A DNA stretch of 64,000 bases from an uncultured Caulobacter sp. (GTDB taxonomy: Bacteria > Pseudomonadota > Alphaproteobacteria > Caulobacterales > Caulobacteraceae), in NCBI RefSeq assembly GCF_947036865.1, contig NZ_CAMQSF010000002.1:124001-188000 (forward strand), in the 5' to 3' direction. The notes beneath the pieces are model-generated. The model was given only the letters and a program-made list of their open reading frames with translations. It was not told the DNA's origin and ran no database searches. Position numbers and translations under genes: made by a program. Positions 27,084 through 36,332 of this stretch are shown here, in pieces. Within the stretch, counting starts at the first letter, position 1. The number at the start of each line of letters is the position of its first letter.

Positions 27084-28442
27084 CTAAACGGCCTCGGCTT
27101 GCTTCGGCGCCGGCTTGACCAGGAAGAAGCACAGGATCACGGCCGGAACGCCGATCGCCGCCGCGCCCAGATAGAACAGGGCGTAGGCGTGCATCAGGTC
27201 GCGGCCGCTCTGCAGCGCCTCGACCGCCGCGCCCGAGAAGCCCTTCAGGAACTTGCCGGTCCAGGCCAGCGCCGAGGTCATCACCGCGTACTGGGTCGCG
27301 GTATAGCCCAGGCTCGTCAGGCTGGACATGTAGGTGACCAGCGCCACGCCCGAGAAGCCGATCGCGAAATTGTCGAGGATCATCACGGTGATGAAGCCGG
27401 GGATCGTGACGCCCCACAGGGCGAGTCCCGCGAACAGGGCGATGCCGATCGGCTGCAGCACCGCCCCGGCGATCAGGGTCTTGAAATAGCCGAAGCGCAG
27501 CGCGCAGAAGCCGCCGACCGCGATCCCCGAGAAGGTGCCGGTCAGGGCGATCGTGCGCACCCAGCCGACCGTGCTCTTGGTCAGGCCCAGGTCGTGGTAG
27601 AACGGGTTCGAGATCGGCCCGCGCACATAGTCCGACAGGTGATAGAGCGTGATCGTCACCAGGATCAGCAGGGCGAAGACGCCGTGCGCGGTGAAGAACT
27701 CGATGAACGGACCGGCGATGGCGTCCCACAGGCCGCGCGGGCTCCACAGCGGCTTCTGGGCGGCGTTGGCGGCCATCACGGCGTCCGCGCGGCTGGGCTC
27801 GCCGGCCATCATCGCGCCGGCGACCCCGACCGCCATCAGCACGCCATAGCTCAGATAGGCGCCCGGCCAGCCGATCTTGTCGGCCAGCACCAGGATCAGG
27901 GCGTCGGCGGCCAGCAGCGCGATGCGATAGCCGATCTGCACCGCCGAGGTCAGCAGGCCCAGCTCGTCGCCGTCGTCGGCGATCTCGATGCGCCAGGCGT
28001 CGACCACGATGTCCTGAGTGGCCGAGGCGAAGGCCACCAGCACCGCGAAGCCGGCGACGGTGGAGAGACCCGCGTGGGGGCCGGTCAGGGCCATGCCGAT
28101 CAGGCCGGCGGCCACGACGATCTGCGACAGCACCATCCAGCCGCGCCGACGGCCCAGCCACTTGCCCAGCAGCGGCGCGTCCAGCCGGTCGATCAGCGGG
28201 GCCCACAGGAACTTCATGCCGTAGGCCAGGCTGACCCACGACAGGAAGCCGATCGCCTTCAGCGACGTGCCCTCCTCGCGCAGCCAGTAGCCGAAGGTGT
28301 TGGCGGTCAGCAGGAACGGCAGGCCCGAGGCGAAGCCCAGGGCCAGCATGGCGGCGACCTTGGGCTGTTTCAGGGCCCGCAGCACGTCCATCATGCCGCG
28401 TTTCCTGGACGCTCCCGTGGCCGTCTTCGGCGCTCCGGCCAT
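27084..28442 (-). CDS. AmpG-like MFS permease
   Basis: 452 residues with 12 or more hydrophobic segments. LGFASGLPFLLTANTFGYWLREEG and SLAYGMKFLWAPLIDRL match AmpG, the inner-membrane permease for anhydro-muropeptides in cell-wall recycling. ASATQDIVVDAWRIE is another AmpG/MFS signature. AmpG-like paralogues exist in Caulobacterales, so the precise substrate is inference. An internal Met (28394) is an alternative start. Confidence 0.85.
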   Translation of the reverse strand: MAGAPKTATGASRKRGMMDVLRALKQPKVAAMLALGFASGLPFLLTANTFGYWLREEGTSLKAIGFLSWVSLAYGMKFLWAPLIDRLDAPLLGKWLGRRRGWMVLSQIVVAAGLIGMALTGPHAGLSTVAGFAVLVAFASATQDIVVDAWRIEIADDGDELGLLTSAVQIGYRIALLAADALILVLADKIGWPGAYLSYGVLMAVGVAGAMMAGEPSRADAVMAANAAQKPLWSPRGLWDAIAGPFIEFFTAHGVFALLILVTITLYHLSDYVRGPISNPFYHDLGLTKSTVGWVRTIALTGTFSGIAVGGFCALRFGYFKTLIAGAVLQPIGIALFAGLALWGVTIPGFITVMILDNFAIGFSGVALVTYMSSLTSLGYTATQYAVMTSALAWTGKFLKGFSGAAVEALQSGRDLMHAYALFYLGAAAIGVPAVILCFFLVKPAPKQAEAV

Positions 28443-28480
28443 TGTCGTCTCACCGCGCCAGAGCGCGGCCCCCTCCGAAA

Positions 28481-30001
28481 TCAGGAGGCGACCTTGGCCC
28501 GCGTCGGGGATTTCGTCCAGCCGCCGCCCGTCGTCCAGCGCTGGAGGGCGGCGCGCAGGGCTTCCTGGGTCAACGGCTTGACCAGGAAGTCGTCCATGCC
28601 GGCGGCGAGGCAGGCGCGGCGATCCTCGTCGAAGGCGTCGGCGGTCAGGGCCGCGATCGGCGAGACCACGCCCTTGGCGCGCAGCGCCTTGGCGGCCTCG
28701 ACACCGGAGAGGCCCGGCATGCGCAGGTCCATCAGAACGAGGTCGTAGGTCCCGCTCGAGGCCGCGGCCACCGCCTGCTCGCCGTCCGCGACGCGATCGA
28801 CCTTGCAGCCCTCGCGCTCCAGCAGGGTGCGGGCCAGCAGCGCGTTGATCGGATTGTCCTCGGCGAGCAGAACGCGGACGCCGCTGGCCACGGCGCCGGC
28901 GATACGATCGTCGGGCGCGTGGTCCTCGGCCAGGGCGGCTTCGGCGGCGCCCGCTCGCAGCGCCTGGGCGACCAGAGACGCGGCGCGCAGCGGCTTGATC
29001 AGATAGCCCGCGAAGCCGGCGGCCTTGAGCCCGGCGATGCGGTCGCGCTGCTCGGGCGTCAGCAGCACCACGGCCCGGCGGCCGGCGGGGGCCTTCAGGG
29101 GCGCGCGGGGACCGGAGAGCGCCGCGTCGATCAGCAAGACGGCGTCGGCCGGCGCGCCGGACAGCGCCGAGGCGATGTCGACGGCGGCGAAGGCGCGACC
29201 GCCGGCGGCTTCGATCTGTCGAACGGTGGCGGCGCGGACGATCGCGTTGGGCGAGGCGACCGCGACGGCGCGGCCGTCCAGCGGCGCGGCGAAGGCGGCG
29301 GGCTCGACGCTCTCGAACGGCGCCTCGAACCAGAACTCGGCGCCTTGGCCCAAGGCGCCGCCGACGCCGACCTCGCCGCCCATGGCGGCGGCCAGGCGCG
29401 CCACGATCGCGAGGCCCAGGCCCGCGCCGCCCAGCTGGGTGTTGTGCGTGACGTCGGTCTGGACGAAGGCCTCGAAGATCCGCTGGCGGGCCTCCGGCGC
29501 GACGCCGGGCCCCGTGTCGGCGACCGAGAAGCGAAAGCGGCCGTCGTCGGCGACCGTGGCGGTCAGCAGCACGCCGCCGGTATCGGTGAACTTCACGGCG
29601 TTGCCGGCGAAGTTCAGCAGGATCTGCCGCAGCCGGCCCTCGTCGGCCAGGATCGTCGGGAGCGACGCGGGCGCGGCCCAGGCGATCTCGATGCCCTTTT
29701 CGTGGGCGCGCGGGCTCATCAGCTCGGCGACCTGGCGCAGGAGGCCCTCGATGTCGACCGGCGCCAGCGACAGCTCGATGGCGGCGGCGCCGAGCCGGGC
29801 GAAATGCAGCACGTGATTGACCAGCGACAGCAGGTGGTCGCCGCTCTCGCGGAGCGCGGTCACGTAGGACCGTTGCTCGGCCGTCAGGCGGGTCTTCTCC
29901 AGCAGCCGCGCCATGCCCAGCACGCCGTTCAGGGGCGTGCGGAACTCATGGCTGAGAGTAGCCAACTGCTCGGGCGTGACGCCGGATCCTTGATCGCTCA
30001 T
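28481..30001 (-). CDS. Hybrid histidine kinase with two receiver-like domains
   Basis: 506 residues, no membrane segment and no sensor domain. HisKA begins at once (LSHEFRTPLNGVLG, His about 18), then HATPase_c (N box NAVKFTD, DTGPG, GAGLGLAI) to about 230. A first receiver-like region (about 250-370) keeps LLIDAAL and the TPEQ...KPL layout but lacks the leading acidic pair, so it may be a pseudo-receiver. A full receiver follows (LLAEDNPIN, phosphoacceptor in VLMDLRMPG, Lys in VKPL). Input is probably by a partner or the pseudo-receiver. 38 bp from the AmpG start. Confidence 0.9.
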   Translation of the reverse strand: MSDQGSGVTPEQLATLSHEFRTPLNGVLGMARLLEKTRLTAEQRSYVTALRESGDHLLSLVNHVLHFARLGAAAIELSLAPVDIEGLLRQVAELMSPRAHEKGIEIAWAAPASLPTILADEGRLRQILLNFAGNAVKFTDTGGVLLTATVADDGRFRFSVADTGPGVAPEARQRIFEAFVQTDVTHNTQLGGAGLGLAIVARLAAAMGGEVGVGGALGQGAEFWFEAPFESVEPAAFAAPLDGRAVAVASPNAIVRAATVRQIEAAGGRAFAAVDIASALSGAPADAVLLIDAALSGPRAPLKAPAGRRAVVLLTPEQRDRIAGLKAAGFAGYLIKPLRAASLVAQALRAGAAEAALAEDHAPDDRIAGAVASGVRVLLAEDNPINALLARTLLEREGCKVDRVADGEQAVAAASSGTYDLVLMDLRMPGLSGVEAAKALRAKGVVSPIAALTADAFDEDRRACLAAGMDDFLVKPLTQEALRAALQRWTTGGGWTKSPTRAKVAS

Positions 30002-30037
30002 GGTCGGGGAGGCTAGCCGACGCGGCTTAACGGGCGG

Positions 30038-31570
30038 TCAAGCCGAGGTGACTTCCTCGCCCGGCGTCGTGGCGCGGCGATAGGCCAGGGCCTCGGCGAT
30101 GTGCACCCGCTTGACGCTGGCCGCGCCCTCGAGGTCGGCGATGGTGCGGGCCAGACGCAGGGTCCGGGTCCAGCCTCGGGCGCTGATCCGGCCGGCCTCG
30201 GCGGCGCGGGCCAGAAGGGCGCGGCCGGCCTCGTCCAGGGCGGTGATCTTCTCCAGCAAGGCCCCCTCCGCCCGACCGTTCAGACCGTCCGCGACGTCGA
30301 GCTCGAGCGCGCGGTCGGTCTGGCGCGCCCGAGCCTTGGCCACTCGCGCGGCGGCCTCGGCCGAGCCCTCGGCGGGCGGCGGCAGGGCCAAGTCGGCGGC
30401 GGTGACCGCCGGCATCTCGACCGCCAGATCGATGCGGTCCATTAACGGACCCGAGACGCGGCCCTGATAATCCCGTTGGCAGCGCGGGGCCTTGCCGCAG
30501 GCGCCTCGGCCCGCGCCGCCATGGCCGCAGCGGCAGGGATTCATCGCCGCCACCAGCTGCACCTTGGCCGGGTAGCGGATGTGGGCGTTGGCCCGGGCCA
30601 CCATCACCTCGCCGGTCTCCAGCGGCGCGCGCAGGCTGTCGAGGGCTTGCACGCCGAACTCGGGCAGCTCGTCCAGGAACAGCACGCCGTTGTGCGCCAG
30701 CGACACCTCGCCCGGCTTGGCGCGATGACCGCCGCCGGTCAGGGCGGCCATGCTGGCGCTGTGGTGCGGACTGCGGAACGGTCGGGCGCGGCTCAGGGCG
30801 CCGCGCGCGATCAGACCGGCCACGGAATGGACCATCGAGGTCTCCAGCAGCTCGGCCGAGGTCAGCGGCGGCAGCAGGCCCGGCAGGCGTTGGGCCAGCA
30901 TCGACTTGCCCGAGCCCGGCGGGCCGACGAACAGCAGGTTGTGACCGCCGGCCGCGGCGATCTCCAGGGCGCGCTTGGCGTGCTCCTGACCCTTGACGTC
31001 GCGCAGGTCCTTGGGCCGATCGCCCTCGAGGATCGGGCCGGGCGCCGGGGCCGACAGGATCTGGGCGCCTCTGAAGTGATTGATCAGCGAGACCAGCGAT
31101 CGGGGCGCCAGGATCCGGGTTCCGCCGGCCCAGGCCGCCTCGGGACCCGAGGCCTCGGGGCAGATCAGCCCAAGCCCCATGGCGCCGGCCGCCATCGCCG
31201 CGGGCAGGGCGCCGGCGGCGGGGACGATGCGGCCGTCCAGCGACAGCTCGCCCATGGCCGCCCAGCCGTCCAGGGCGTCGAGCGGGATCACGCCGATGGC
31301 GGACATCACCGCCAGCGCGATCGGCAGGTCGAAGTGGGCGCCCTCCTTGGGCAGGTCGGCGGGGGCGAGGTTGGCGACGATTCGCTTGCCGGGGAGGGCT
31401 AGGCCCAACCCGGCGAAGGCGCCGCGCACCCGCTCGCGGCTCTCGGCCACGGCCTTGTCCGCCAGGCCGACGATGACGAAAACCTGCTGCCCCGTCGTCA
31501 GCTGCACCTCCACATCGACGCGGCGCGCCTCGACGCCCTCGAACGCGACGGTGACCACCTTGGCGGCCAT
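30038..31570 (-). CDS. comM: YifB/ComM family Mg-chelatase-like AAA ATPase
   Basis: 510 residues. N-terminal Lon-substrate-like domain (VTVAFEGVEARRVDVEVQL...VGLADKAVAESRERVRGA), Walker A GPPGSGKSMLAQRLPG, Walker B LFLDELPEF, and the C-terminal chelatase-subunit segment RVHIAEALAYRR. ComM is a hexameric helicase for branch migration during homologous recombination and transformation. A perfect GAAC-N7-GAAC SOS box lies 64 bases upstream, implying LexA control. The family call is firm. Confidence 0.95.
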   Translation of the reverse strand: MAAKVVTVAFEGVEARRVDVEVQLTTGQQVFVIVGLADKAVAESRERVRGAFAGLGLALPGKRIVANLAPADLPKEGAHFDLPIALAVMSAIGVIPLDALDGWAAMGELSLDGRIVPAAGALPAAMAAGAMGLGLICPEASGPEAAWAGGTRILAPRSLVSLINHFRGAQILSAPAPGPILEGDRPKDLRDVKGQEHAKRALEIAAAGGHNLLFVGPPGSGKSMLAQRLPGLLPPLTSAELLETSMVHSVAGLIARGALSRARPFRSPHHSASMAALTGGGHRAKPGEVSLAHNGVLFLDELPEFGVQALDSLRAPLETGEVMVARANAHIRYPAKVQLVAAMNPCRCGHGGAGRGACGKAPRCQRDYQGRVSGPLMDRIDLAVEMPAVTAADLALPPPAEGSAEAAARVAKARARQTDRALELDVADGLNGRAEGALLEKITALDEAGRALLARAAEAGRISARGWTRTLRLARTIADLEGAASVKRVHIAEALAYRRATTPGEEVTSA

Positions 31571-31633
31571 CGCGAACCCCCGTGACCGTGAAAACTATCC
31601 ACAAGTCACAGCATAGCTGGCGAAATGGAGCAA

Positions 31634-31648
31634 GAACGAAAAACGAAC
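31634..31648 (-). promoter_or_regulatory. SOS box (LexA site) upstream of comM
   Basis: GAACGAAAAACGAAC reads on the minus strand as GTTC-N7-GTTC, the alphaproteobacterial LexA site. It lies 64 bases before the comM ATG, in an AT-rich island between comM and the gshB stop. Confidence 0.8.
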
Positions 31649-31678
31649 GTTTTAGGAAGTTTTGATCTTTATCGAGAG

Positions 31679-32632
31679 TTACCCACCGGCTTGGCGTATT
31701 TCCTCGATGCGGGTCCAAAGTACTTCAGTCGCGTCGATCCCGGTAAATCGCTTCAGCTGTTGCGCGCCCGTGGGCGAGGTGACGTTGATTTCGGTCAGGT
31801 ATTCGCCGATCACGTCGATGCCTACAAAGATCAGTCCACGGCGCTTTAGCTCGGGTCCGATGGTCCGGCAGAGCTCCAGGTCGCGGGCGGTCAGCTCGAC
31901 CGCCTCGGCGCGCCCGCCGACCCGCAGATTCGAGCGGACCTGACCGTCGGCCGGCACCCGGTTGATGGCTCCCACCGGCTCGCCGTCGACGAGGAGAACG
32001 CGCTTGTCGCCCTTGCTGACGGCGGGCACGAACTTCTGGGCGATGACCTGCTCGCGCCCGATCATGGCGTGGAGCTCCAGGAGGGCGTCGAGATTGGGGT
32101 CGTCGGCCAGCAGCCGCGCCACCCCCGAGCCGCCCCCTCCGTAGAGGGGCTTCAAGACGATGTCGCCGTGGCGGGCGCGGAAGTCGTAGATCGCCTCATG
32201 GTCCGAGGTGATCAGGGTCGGCGGCTGCACGCCGGGGAAGTCGGTGACGAACAGCTTCTCGGGCGCGTTGCGCACCTCGGCCGGGTTGTTCACCACCAGG
32301 GTGTGGGGGTGGATCTTCTCCAGGAAGTGGGTGGCGGTGATGTAGGCCATGTCGAACGGCGGGTCCTGGCGCATCAGCACCACGTCGACATCGTCCTTCA
32401 TGTCCAGGATCACCGTCTCGCCCAGCCGGGCGTGCGCGCCCTGTTCGGCGAAGACCTCCAGCGGCTGGGCGCGGGCGAAGACGCGGCCGTCCTCCAGCGA
32501 GAGCTTGTCGGGCGTGTAGACCCACAGCCTGTGGCCCCGCGCCTGGGCCCGCAGCATCATCAGGAAGGTCGTGTCGGTGTCGATATTGATCCCCAGGACG
32601 GGATCCATCTGAACGGCGACTCTCAGCGACAT
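31679..32632 (-). CDS. gshB: Glutathione synthetase
   Basis: Joins gamma-glutamylcysteine and glycine with ATP. 317 residues: N-terminal [26 protein letters not shown], and the ATP-grasp core with [16 protein letters not shown] and [19 protein letters not shown] (here GIDVIGEYL). Start ATG 32632 with GGAGCC before. It is separated from the rest of the rsmI-yraN-rdgB group by the CheW/chemoreceptor pair on the same strand. Confidence 0.97.
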   Translation of the reverse strand: MSLRVAVQMDPVLGINIDTDTTFLMMLRAQARGHRLWVYTPDKLSLEDGRVFARAQPLEVFAEQGAHARLGETVILDMKDDVDVVLMRQDPPFDMAYITATHFLEKIHPHTLVVNNPAEVRNAPEKLFVTDFPGVQPPTLITSDHEAIYDFRARHGDIVLKPLYGGGGSGVARLLADDPNLDALLELHAMIGREQVIAQKFVPAVSKGDKRVLLVDGEPVGAINRVPADGQVRSNLRVGGRAEAVELTARDLELCRTIGPELKRRGLIFVGIDVIGEYLTEINVTSPTGAQQLKRFTGIDATEVLWTRIEEIRQAGG

Positions 32633-32725
32633 GACGGCTCCTGGCGTGGCGTGCGCTCACACCTAGGGCGCCGCGCTCGACTAGTTAAGCGCGAATGGCC
32701 AAAATGCGAGCGTCGGGCCCCGTCC

Positions 32726-33181
32726 TTAAGCGGCCAGAGCGCTTCCTCCCGGCATCAGGGCGCCGACGACCAGACGGCTGAGCATCCGGCCTTCCAGGGG
32801 GATGATCGCGTCGACGAACAGCTCTCCGGCGGTGTCCATCGGCGGCGGCGGCTGGAGAAGCGCCGCGTCGACCATGAAGGTCTCCTGCACCGCGTCCACC
32901 AGCAGCCCCACCATCCGGCTATCCAGCTGGACGACGACGATGACGTGCCGCGAGGAAGGCTCCGTCCGGCCAAGACCCAGGCGGTTGCGGAGGTCGAGAA
33001 CCGGCATCACCGCGCCGCGCAGATTGATCACGCCTCGGATATAGCCCGGCGTCTGCGGCATGGCCGTCGCCGGGGTCCAGCCGCGGATCTCCCGCACGAC
33101 GCTGATGTCGATGCAGAATTCCTGACCGCCGATCTCGAACGAGATCATTTCGATCTGGCCGTTGTCCAACGCCTCGGCCAT
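32726..33181 (-). CDS. cheW: CheW-type chemotaxis coupling protein
   Basis: 151 residues, a single CheW domain: ISFEIGGQEFCIDISVVREIRGW, YIRGVINLRGAVMPVLDLRNRLGL, and GLLVDAVQETF. It couples chemoreceptors to CheA. The ATG shares a base with the TGA of the chemoreceptor gene immediately upstream, so the two are translated as a unit. No CheA is in the window, so this pair either feeds a core chemotaxis array elsewhere or a distinct complex. Confidence 0.95.
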   Translation of the reverse strand: MAEALDNGQIEMISFEIGGQEFCIDISVVREIRGWTPATAMPQTPGYIRGVINLRGAVMPVLDLRNRLGLGRTEPSSRHVIVVVQLDSRMVGLLVDAVQETFMVDAALLQPPPPMDTAGELFVDAIIPLEGRMLSRLVVGALMPGGSALAA

Positions 33182-34983
33182 CAGAATTCCTCCCAGCTCT
33201 CGACCTTCAGCGCCGTGGCGCCGAGCGTGGCGGGCCTGTCGCTCGCGAACGCCTTGGGGCGATGCGAGGCGGCCGGGGGCGGCGGGGTGGCGGCGCGCCG
33301 CGACGGCGCGGCGCGACCCATGTCGCCGAACTGGAACTTGCCGACCAGCTCGGCGAGATTCTGGGCCTCCTGGCGCAGGGTGTGCGCGGCCGCGGTCGCT
33401 TCCTCGACCATGGCGGCGTTCTGCTGGGTGACCTGGTCCATCTGGTTGACGGCGGCGTTGACCTCGTTCAGCCCCGTGGCCTGCTCCTGCGACGACGTGG
33501 CGATATCCGAGATCAGGCTGTCGATCTCCGCGACCCGCTCAACGATCGAGATCAGGGCCTGACCGGTGTCGCCCACCAGCTTGACGCCGCGGCCGACCTG
33601 CGCCGTGCTGCTGGCGATGAGCGCCTTGATCTCCTTGGCGGCGTCGGCGCTCCGCTGGGCCAGGGCGCGCACCTCTTGCGCCACGACGGCGAAGCCGCGT
33701 CCCGCCTCGCCGGCTCGGGCCGCCTCGACCCCGGCGTTCAGCGCCAGAAGGTTGGTCTGGAAGGCGATCTCGTCGATCACGCCGATGATCTGCGTGATCT
33801 GGCTGGAGCTGTGCTCGATCTCGCCCATGGCGGCGACGGCCTCGCTCATGACCGTCCCGGACCGCTCGACCTCGGCGCGGGTCGTGGAGGCGGCGGACGA
33901 GGCCTGGCGGGCGTTCTGGGCGGCGCGCTTGACCGTGGCGGTGATCTCGTCGAGGGCCGCGGCGGTCTCTTCCAGGCTGGCGGCCTGCTGCTCGGTGCGC
34001 TTGGACAGGTCGTCCGAGGAGGCCCCGATTTCATCCGTGCCCGACCGAATCGTCGAGGTCGTGGCGCCGACCAGCTTCATGGCCGCCTGCAGCGTTTCCA
34101 AGGCGCTGTTGAAATCCAGCCGCAGATTGTCGAGCTCGGGGATGAACGGGTTTTCGATTCGCTGTTCAAGGTCGCCGGCGGCCAAGGCCGTCAAGGCCGC
34201 GCCGATGTCCCGCACCGCCTCGACCCTTTTCGTCACGTCCGTCGCGAACTTGACGATCTTCACGACCTTGCCCGACCCGTCCAGGATCGGGTTGTACGAG
34301 CCCTGGATCGTGACCACGCGACCACCCTTGCCCAGGCGCGTGAACTCGGCGGCTTGGTACTCGCCTCGGACCAGCTTGGCCCAGAAGTCGACATAGGCCT
34401 GGCTGTCGCGATAGGCCGGCTCGGTGAACATCGCGTGCTTGCGCCCGACCACCTCGTCCAGACGATAGCCCATCGTGGTCAGGAAGTTGTCGTTGGCGGT
34501 GAGGATCGTGCCGTCGGTCGTGAACTCGATCACCGCCTGGGAGCGGCCGATGGCGGCGATCTGGGCCGCGTAGTCCACGTTCTGCAGCCGCGCCCGGGCG
34601 TCGGCCCATTCGACGACGAAGCCGACGACCTTGTCGCCGTGCCGCCGCGGCGTCACCAGCAGGTCGAACGCCAACTCGCCGATCCGGATCGTGGCGGCGT
34701 GACGGTCGGTCAGGCGCGCCAGCATGGCGCGCTGGTGGGCCGGATTCTTGTGAAAGACGTCGATATTGCTGCCGATCAGCTTGGCGACGCTGAAGTTCGG
34801 CAGCTCCTTGCGCAACTCCGCCTCGTTCTCGCGAAGCAAGTCGTGAACCGCCGGATTCATGTAGGTGATATTTAGATTGGAGTCGGCCACCATGATGTTG
34901 GCCCGTAAGACTTCGAGTATTTTCCCGTTGTCCTGATTCTTATTGCCGCTACCCGCGAGTTTCTTCAGCATCTCGTCCGCCAT
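33181..34983 (-). CDS. Soluble methyl-accepting chemoreceptor with two PAS domains
   Basis: 600 residues, no membrane segments. PAS 1 (about 20-130, [21 protein letters not shown]), PAS 2 (about 145-260, [22 protein letters not shown] form), a short HAMP-like linker, and a receptor signalling hairpin with [21 protein letters not shown] at its tip. The protein ends in SWEEF, which fits the x-aromatic-x-x-aromatic pentapeptide that docks CheR/CheB. PAS domains suggest a cytosolic redox, oxygen or metabolite input. Overlaps cheW. Confidence 0.94.
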   Translation of the reverse strand: MADEMLKKLAGSGNKNQDNGKILEVLRANIMVADSNLNITYMNPAVHDLLRENEAELRKELPNFSVAKLIGSNIDVFHKNPAHQRAMLARLTDRHAATIRIGELAFDLLVTPRRHGDKVVGFVVEWADARARLQNVDYAAQIAAIGRSQAVIEFTTDGTILTANDNFLTTMGYRLDEVVGRKHAMFTEPAYRDSQAYVDFWAKLVRGEYQAAEFTRLGKGGRVVTIQGSYNPILDGSGKVVKIVKFATDVTKRVEAVRDIGAALTALAAGDLEQRIENPFIPELDNLRLDFNSALETLQAAMKLVGATTSTIRSGTDEIGASSDDLSKRTEQQAASLEETAAALDEITATVKRAAQNARQASSAASTTRAEVERSGTVMSEAVAAMGEIEHSSSQITQIIGVIDEIAFQTNLLALNAGVEAARAGEAGRGFAVVAQEVRALAQRSADAAKEIKALIASSTAQVGRGVKLVGDTGQALISIVERVAEIDSLISDIATSSQEQATGLNEVNAAVNQMDQVTQQNAAMVEEATAAAHTLRQEAQNLAELVGKFQFGDMGRAAPSRRAATPPPPAASHRPKAFASDRPATLGATALKVESWEEF

Positions 34984-35127
34984 TACTCGAAGTTGGAGTG
35001 TGGAAAGGCAGAACTGAACGCACCTTCTTATATGATAACGTTTGCAGGCGGGGGATTAATGAAATCTTGTTTGGGAAGGTTTGGACGAGCGGCGGTTTGA
35101 CGCACCCGCGCGAAGGCTCGGTTTTTC

Positions 35128-35943
35128 CTAGTTCAGCCGCAGGCGCATCCGCTCCCGCGCGGCCCGAGCGGCGATCGCCGCGCCGCCGTCCAGGATCTGG
35201 GCGCGGGACAGAGCCTGCAGCGCGCCGGCCAGCGCTCCCTGGCCCTCGCGCGCGGCGGCGACGTCCAGCCAGGGGCGGTGGTCCTTGGGATTGAGCAGCG
35301 CGCGGCGAAGCGCCGAGCGTTCCGCGCGGACCCAGTCCTTGGCCTGCTGGGCGCGGGCGAAGATGTTGTTCTGGAGCCGGATCAGGACCGCGCGGTCCGG
35401 GATCGGGGCCATCAGGAGTTCCAGACGCGCGGCGACGTCCGGCATCAGGCCGGTGCGCAGCGCGCGGCGCGACAGCTCCGACGGCAGCACGACCCGACCC
35501 TCGCTGAACGGGTCCAGGGCCAGCGGACCCTCGTCGGTCTCGATGCGCAGCAGGAAATGGCCCGGAAAGTCGACACCGTGAACCTCCAGGCCCACGGCGC
35601 GGGCCGCGTGCAGATAGAACACGCCCAGCGCGACCGGCAGGCCCTTGCGGCGATGGGCGATGGCGATCACGTCCGCGTTGTCGGGATGATCGTAGGTCAG
35701 GACGTCGCCGGTCAGGCGCAGGTCGCCGGCCAGGGCCTCGGCCACGGCCTCCTCGGGAGACTCGCTTTCGGCGCGCCGACGGAGGCGCTCGACCGCCTCG
35801 CGCGCCAGATCGACGGCCGGTTGGATGTCGCGGCTCGGATCGTCGTGCACGGCGCAGGCCAGGGCCGCCTCGAACAGCGGGAAACCGTCGTCGGGTCCTT
35901 CGCCCGCCCGAACCAGAATGGCCTCGGCCTCCTCCCGTGTCAT
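35128..35943 (-). CDS. SirB1-type transglutaminase-like protein
   Basis: 271 residues from ATG 35943 (GGGAGGGCGC before it), although the frame is open much further. The segment VLTYDHPDNADVIAIAHRRKGLPVALGVFYLHAARAVGLEVHGVDFPGHFLLR is the SirB1 transglutaminase-like core; the canonical Cys/His/Asp triad is not clearly complete. A C-terminal TPR-like tail follows (LQNNIFARAQQAKDW...ALLNPKDHRPW). The start overlaps the yraN stop (ATGA). Function unknown in this family. Confidence 0.85.
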   Translation of the reverse strand: MTREEAEAILVRAGEGPDDGFPLFEAALACAVHDDPSRDIQPAVDLAREAVERLRRRAESESPEEAVAEALAGDLRLTGDVLTYDHPDNADVIAIAHRRKGLPVALGVFYLHAARAVGLEVHGVDFPGHFLLRIETDEGPLALDPFSEGRVVLPSELSRRALRTGLMPDVAARLELLMAPIPDRAVLIRLQNNIFARAQQAKDWVRAERSALRRALLNPKDHRPWLDVAAAREGQGALAGALQALSRAQILDGGAAIAARAARERMRLRLN

Positions 35944-36332
35944 GCGCCCTCCCAGGCGTTCGGCAGATGCCGCGGGACCCGGCCCGGCGCCAGGGCGATC
36001 AGGTCGAGGCGCACGGACAGCGCGCGCAAGGCGGGGCGATGCGCGACGACATGGGCGGCGGCGCGGCGCAGGCGGTCGCGCTGGGTGGGCGTCACGGCGT
36101 CCAGAGCATCCTCGATCGTCGCGCGTTGCTTGACCTCGACAACGGCCAGGACGCGTCCGCGTTGCGCCAGGAGATCGATCTCCCCAAGCGGCGTAGCGAG
36201 GCGAAAGCCCAGGACGCGATAGCCCTTCACCATCAGCCACAGCGCCGCCCACACCTCGGCGCGTCGGCCAAGCCGGCGCGCGGCGGCGCCGCGAAGCCTA
36301 CGGATCTCGGCGTGGCGGATGCTCGGCGCCAT
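35940..36332 (-). CDS. yraN: YraN family protein (UPF0102), predicted endonuclease fold
   Basis: 130 residues. GEIDLLAQRGRVLAVVEVKQR is the PD-(D/E)xK-like signature of the UPF0102 family (E-x-D...E-V-K). Function is unsettled; a Holliday-junction or repair nuclease role has been proposed for related folds. ATG 36332 shares a base with the rsmI stop and its own end overlaps the next gene by 4 bp, so rsmI-yraN-35128 form a translation-coupled run. The rsmI-yraN adjacency is common in proteobacteria. Confidence 0.92.
   Translation of the reverse strand: MAPSIRHAEIRRLRGAAARRLGRRAEVWAALWLMVKGYRVLGFRLATPLGEIDLLAQRGRVLAVVEVKQRATIEDALDAVTPTQRDRLRRAAAHVVAHRPALRALSVRLDLIALAPGRVPRHLPNAWEGA

Noticed and set aside
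35944-36252. Upstream extension of the transglutaminase-like gene
   Set aside because: It overlaps yraN entirely and has an Arg/Pro-rich shadow composition; the ATGA junction at 35940-35943 marks the true start.
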